Shown: positions 7,816 to 10,377 of the stretch, in pieces
How the letters are laid out: the number at the start of each line of letters is the position of its first letter
How positions within the stretch are numbered: the stretch's first letter is position 1
Assembly: GCA_001508835.1 (NCBI GenBank)
Contig: LGFB01000028.1
Coordinates: 1 to 10,377 of the forward strand
Reading direction: 5' to 3'
Length of the DNA: 10,377 nt
Source: a bacterium 42_11
Lineage (GTDB): Bacteria > Synergistota > GBS-1
The notes under the pieces: generated by a model
Seen by the model: the letters and a program-made list of their open reading frames with translations, nothing else
What the model was told of the DNA's origin: nothing
Database searches by the model: none
Translations under genes and position numbers: made by a program

Positions 7816-7852
7816 GGGGTGGGATTCTTCCCACCCCTTACTTATATATTTT
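7806..7852. terminator. Bidirectional intrinsic terminator shared by gcvPB and buk
   Basis: Positions 7806-7824 and 7829-7847 form a perfect 19-bp inverted repeat around a TTCT loop (7825-7828). The core is GGGGTGGGA/TCCCACCCC, and the outer arm is AT-rich. Downstream comes a T-rich tail on the plus strand (ending TTTT at 7849-7852) and TATTCTTT on the minus strand, so it should stop transcription from both sides. The gcvPB stop (7813-7815) pairs base for base with the buk stop (7838-7840). Confidence 0.88.
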
Positions 7853-8899
7853 GTGCTCTTCTTCCCCTCTTAAAACCCTTAAGGCGCCAAAAGCTAACGC
7901 TTCCATTTCATCCTCTCCAGGATAAACCATTACAGGAGCAAGGAAAGATACTCTTTCCTTTATCCAAGAAACTATCCTTTTGCTGTGTGCCATGCCACCA
8001 GTGATAACTATAGCGTCTATGTTTCCCTCTAAAGCAGAGGCCATCTTTCCTATCCACTTAGAAATCTGGTATGCCATAGCCCTAAGCACGGTTTCCGCCA
8101 AGAAATCTCCGCTATCAATCTTCCGCTCTACATCTAAAGCACTGTTAGTTCCAAAATAGGCTACCAAACCACCACTTCCTACTATTCGCTTCATCAGAGT
8201 ATCAAGGGACATACCCTTTCTGAAAAGCTCCAAGAGTTTTAAAGTTGGTATAGTCGGACATCTCTCAGGGGTAAAGGGACCATCGCCATTTAACGCATTA
8301 TTGACATCCACAACCCTACCGCCTTTATGAGCTCCTATAGATATCCCTCCGCCCAGATGTGCGACGATTAGATTAACCTTACTGTAATCCTTGCCAAGAT
8401 CACGTGCCGCCTTTCTCGCCACAGCTTTCTGATTCAGGGCGTGAAAGATGCTCCTTCTATTAAGGCCTTTCAAGCCAGAAACACGAGCAATATCCTCAAG
8501 CTCATCAACTACCACGGGATCAACTATATAAGCAGGACATCCTGCCTCTTTCGCTATCTCATAAGCTAAAATTGCACCCAGGTTAGAGGCATGTTCTCCA
8601 TATTTAGCAGTCTTAAGATCCTCTAATATTTCTTCATTTACCAAGAATGTCCCACCTGGGATTGGCTTAAGCAAGCCCCCTCTTCCTACGACAGCCGAGA
8701 GGCTGGAAACCGCGATGTTGTTTCTTCTCAAGAAGTCAAAAATTATTTCTTTTCTAAACTGATACTGATCTATTATTCTGCTATATTTGCTCAATTCCTC
8801 CTTAGAGTGTCTTAAGGTTTCACTGAAAAGCTCCTTATCGTTTTCGAAAACCGAGACTTTTGTTGATGTAGACCCAGGGTTTATAACCAGGATAAGCAT
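7838..8899 (-). CDS. buk: Butyrate kinase (branched-chain fatty acid kinase)
   Basis: Converts butyryl phosphate (or isobutyryl/isovaleryl phosphate) and ADP into the acid and ATP; cytoplasmic member of the acetate kinase/ASKHA superfamily. 353 residues, the usual length. Motifs: ILVINPGSTSTKVSVF at 3-18 (phosphate-binding loop), VGRGGLLKPIPGG at 71-83, GEHASNLGA at 101-109, IFHALNQKAVAR at 151-162, AHLGGGISIGAHKGG at 180-194, GDGPFTPERCPTIPT at 205-219 with the catalytic-type Arg213, ITGGMAHS at 299-306, and a YPGEDEMEALAFGALRV ending. All expected active-site positions are present. It lies 18 nt after ptb; the ribosome site before ATG 8899 is weak (only AAGAAG), so translation may depend on coupling to ptb. 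Branched-chain substrates are likely in an amino-acid fermenter, but sequence does not show this. Confidence 0.95.
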   Translation of the reverse strand: MLILVINPGSTSTKVSVFENDKELFSETLRHSKEELSKYSRIIDQYQFRKEIIFDFLRRNNIAVSSLSAVVGRGGLLKPIPGGTFLVNEEILEDLKTAKYGEHASNLGAILAYEIAKEAGCPAYIVDPVVVDELEDIARVSGLKGLNRRSIFHALNQKAVARKAARDLGKDYSKVNLIVAHLGGGISIGAHKGGRVVDVNNALNGDGPFTPERCPTIPTLKLLELFRKGMSLDTLMKRIVGSGGLVAYFGTNSALDVERKIDSGDFLAETVLRAMAYQISKWIGKMASALEGNIDAIVITGGMAHSKRIVSWIKERVSFLAPVMVYPGEDEMEALAFGALRVLRGEEEHKIYK

Positions 8900-8917
8900 G
8901 GCTTCTTAAAGGAAAGC

Positions 8918-9814
8918 TTACATAGAACAAACCGCCGCTAAAGCTATAGATAGAAGCTTAGCTTCGGCACTATCAGCTCTTGAAGTTAATACAATGGGAA
9001 CCTTAGCCCCCATAACAACACTAGCGGTCCTCGCGCCAGCTATAAATATTAACGCCTTATAAAGAACATTTCCAGCATTGATATCAGGGAGAACTATGAT
9101 ATCCGCCTTCCCAGCAACTGGACTTTCTATCTTCTTATGTTTAGCCGCTTCCTCCGAAACCGCATTATCAAGAGCAAACGGTCCATCTACTATGCAACCC
9201 TTAATTTGACCACGTTGATTCATTTTAGCAAGTAAGGCAGCATCAACCGTGGCTGGAATTTTAGGATTTACAACTTCAACAGCGCTTACCACAGCTACCT
9301 TCGGATTCTCATAACCAAGCTTATGCATCACGTCTACAGCATTGTTTATTATATCGACCTTCTGGTCAAGCTCAGGAGCTATAGTTATTCCGGCATCGGT
9401 TATAGCAAAAACTCTTGGATAGGTAGAAAGTTCGAAAAGCGAAACCATGGAAAGAACTCTACCTGTTCTCAACCCTTTCTCCTTGTCAAGAACGGCTCTT
9501 GCAAGGTCGGCAGTCTGAATATACCCCTTCATCAAGAAATCGCACTTACCCTCTCTTACAAGCTCAACTGCCTTGTAGGCAGCCTGAACGGGATTAGGAA
9601 CATCATAGATTTCGTAATTACTCAAATCGATACCTAAATCACCAGCTATTTTCTCAATAGCTGGTCTTGAGCCCACTAAAGACCCTTTGATTATTTCTCT
9701 CTTTCGAGCATCCTCAACAGCCTCAAGCACATGGGCATCCTCAGCGGCAGCAACGGCAAGCCGCATTCCTTTACCACGAGCCATATCCAATAAGCTAAGT
9801 AAACTCTTCAACAA
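8918..9814 (-). CDS. ptb: Phosphate butyryltransferase
   Basis: Exchanges CoA for phosphate on butyryl-CoA (and often branched acyl-CoAs), giving the acyl phosphate used by butyrate kinase. 298 residues, normal for the PTA/PTB family. Motifs: MRLAVAAAEDAHVLEAV at 17-33, FLMKGYIQTADLARAVLD at 93-110, ITDAGITIAPELDQK at 138-152, CIVDGPFALDNAVS at 207-220, and IIVLPDINAGNVLYKAL at 239-255. The start is TTG at 9814, with GGAGGTG (9821-9827) 6 nt upstream. The codon directly abuts the TAG stop of the preceding gene (TAGTTG), so translation is probably coupled. An internal in-frame ATG at 9784 is the alternative. It forms one operon with the kinase-like gene before it and buk after it. Confidence 0.96.
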   Translation of the reverse strand: MLKSLLSLLDMARGKGMRLAVAAAEDAHVLEAVEDARKREIIKGSLVGSRPAIEKIAGDLGIDLSNYEIYDVPNPVQAAYKAVELVREGKCDFLMKGYIQTADLARAVLDKEKGLRTGRVLSMVSLFELSTYPRVFAITDAGITIAPELDQKVDIINNAVDVMHKLGYENPKVAVVSAVEVVNPKIPATVDAALLAKMNQRGQIKGCIVDGPFALDNAVSEEAAKHKKIESPVAGKADIIVLPDINAGNVLYKALIFIAGARTASVVMGAKVPIVLTSRADSAEAKLLSIALAAVCSM

Positions 9815-9827
9815 CTAAACCACCTCC
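9812..9827 (-). promoter_or_regulatory. Ribosome-binding site fixing a TTG start for ptb
   Basis: On the minus strand GGAGGTG (9827-9821) lies 6 nt before TTG (9814-9812). It sits in the last codons of the kinase-like gene, whose TAG stop touches the TTG, an arrangement expected for coupled translation. Confidence 0.75.
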
Positions 9828-10363
9828 AAGTGAAGTATATTTTTACCAAGAGGCGTTAACCTCTTTGTCAACATCTTGAAGAAGGAATCATCCTTTAAAA
9901 GACCTCCCAGTAGCACAATTTCATTGAAGTTTCCGCAAAAAACCGTAGCCATAGCCCATACCTCCTTCGACATCTGATAAGCCATAGCCTCTACTATGAA
10001 AGGGTCTTTCTTTAAAGCCTCACTTATATCGTCGGTAGAAAGGTAAGAATATAGACCTCCCTCTGTGAGAATCCTTCTTTCCCATCCATCGGGATCAGGA
10101 AAAGCCATTTTCGCAAAGTCAGCGGTAGGGAGTTCTCCACACGTTCTTAAAGAAAAAGCCCCAGCCTCTGTAGAACAAACAAAGTCAATAATTTCTCCGT
10201 GCTCAATCGCAGCCACAGCAAATGGGTCATCTACCACTACAACAATATATCTACCAGAAGAAAGCCTTTTACATACTCGAGCTAATAAAGGAACAATAGC
10301 ATCGTCAACATCTCTTTCCGCCTCGGGAATGCCCAAAATTGCCGCCACCCCTTTTAACCGCAT
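9815..10363 (-). CDS. Degenerate butyrate-kinase-like protein (possibly partial at right edge)
   Basis: 182 residues that align end to end with the second half of butyrate kinases: LGIPEAERD (10-18) matches the ISGxPExER region, GGLYSYLSTDDISEALKK (102-119) matches GGLVAYFGTNSALDVERK in the neighbouring Buk, and EAMAYQMSK (125-133) matches RAMAYQISK. Key residues are gone: the HLGGGIS loop reads VVDDPFAV (43-50), the FHALNQKA histidine is absent, TGG is LGG, and the C-terminal GED-E helix is missing. Only the Arg of PERS/PERC appears kept (R73 in FSLRTCGELPT). It is therefore probably not an ordinary kinase. GGAGGGG (10371-10377) precedes ATG 10363, so a half-length protein is possible, but the frame stays open to the window edge and the Met also aligns with an internal Met of Buk. 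A full-length paralogue starting off-window is equally possible. Confidence 0.75.
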   Translation of the reverse strand: MRLKGVAAILGIPEAERDVDDAIVPLLARVCKRLSSGRYIVVVVDDPFAVAAIEHGEIIDFVCSTEAGAFSLRTCGELPTADFAKMAFPDPDGWERRILTEGGLYSYLSTDDISEALKKDPFIVEAMAYQMSKEVWAMATVFCGNFNEIVLLGGLLKDDSFFKMLTKRLTPLGKNILHLEVV

Positions 10364-10377
10364 TCCCTCTCCCCTCC

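Noticed and set aside
1..10377. CRISPR arrays, insertion sequences, phage genes, tRNA or rRNA
   Set aside because: I saw no regularly spaced repeats, transposase-like proteins or RNA-gene signatures; coding density is nearly complete with ordinary metabolic genes.

Overview
The window reads as a compact, AT-rich bacterial chromosome segment from what is most likely an anaerobic, amino-acid-fermenting bacterium. The split glycine decarboxylase (GcvPA/GcvPB), the phosphate butyryltransferase/butyrate kinase pair, the YhdT-PanF pair, strong Shine-Dalgarno sites and frequent TTG starts fit Synergistota, Thermotogota or clostridial Bacillota. I lean towards Synergistota, but the sequence alone does not settle it. 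I see no insertion sequence, CRISPR array, tRNA or rRNA.

Layout: (1) 1-1501, minus strand: a DUF997/YhdT small membrane protein followed by a PanF-type sodium/pantothenate symporter that runs off the left edge. (2) 1502-1667: a divergent intergenic region with one good sigma70-type promoter on each strand. (3) 1668-7815, plus strand: a membrane-bound Cache-PAS-GGDEF diguanylate cyclase, then gcvT, gcvH, gcvPA and gcvPB, with gaps of 21 nt or less and one 8-nt overlap. (4) 7806-7852: a 19-bp perfect palindrome serving as a shared terminator between convergent operons; it contains the last codons of both flanking genes. (5) 7838-10377, minus strand: a degenerate butyrate-kinase-like gene (at the right edge), then ptb and buk.

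How the genes work together: the gcv genes supply the T, H and two-subunit P proteins that split glycine into CO2, ammonia and methylene-tetrahydrofolate (or run in reverse). The L protein is not in the window. Ptb and Buk turn butyryl- or branched-chain acyl-CoA, typical products of amino-acid fermentation, into the free acid with ATP formation. PanF imports pantothenate, the CoA precursor.

The points most worth a second look are the diguanylate cyclase at the head of the glycine-cleavage operon, the kinase-like protein upstream of ptb that lacks key catalytic residues, the coding palindrome shared by the two converging operons, and the possible partnership of YhdT with PanF. None of these amounts to a clearly new system; most of the window is well-understood metabolism.
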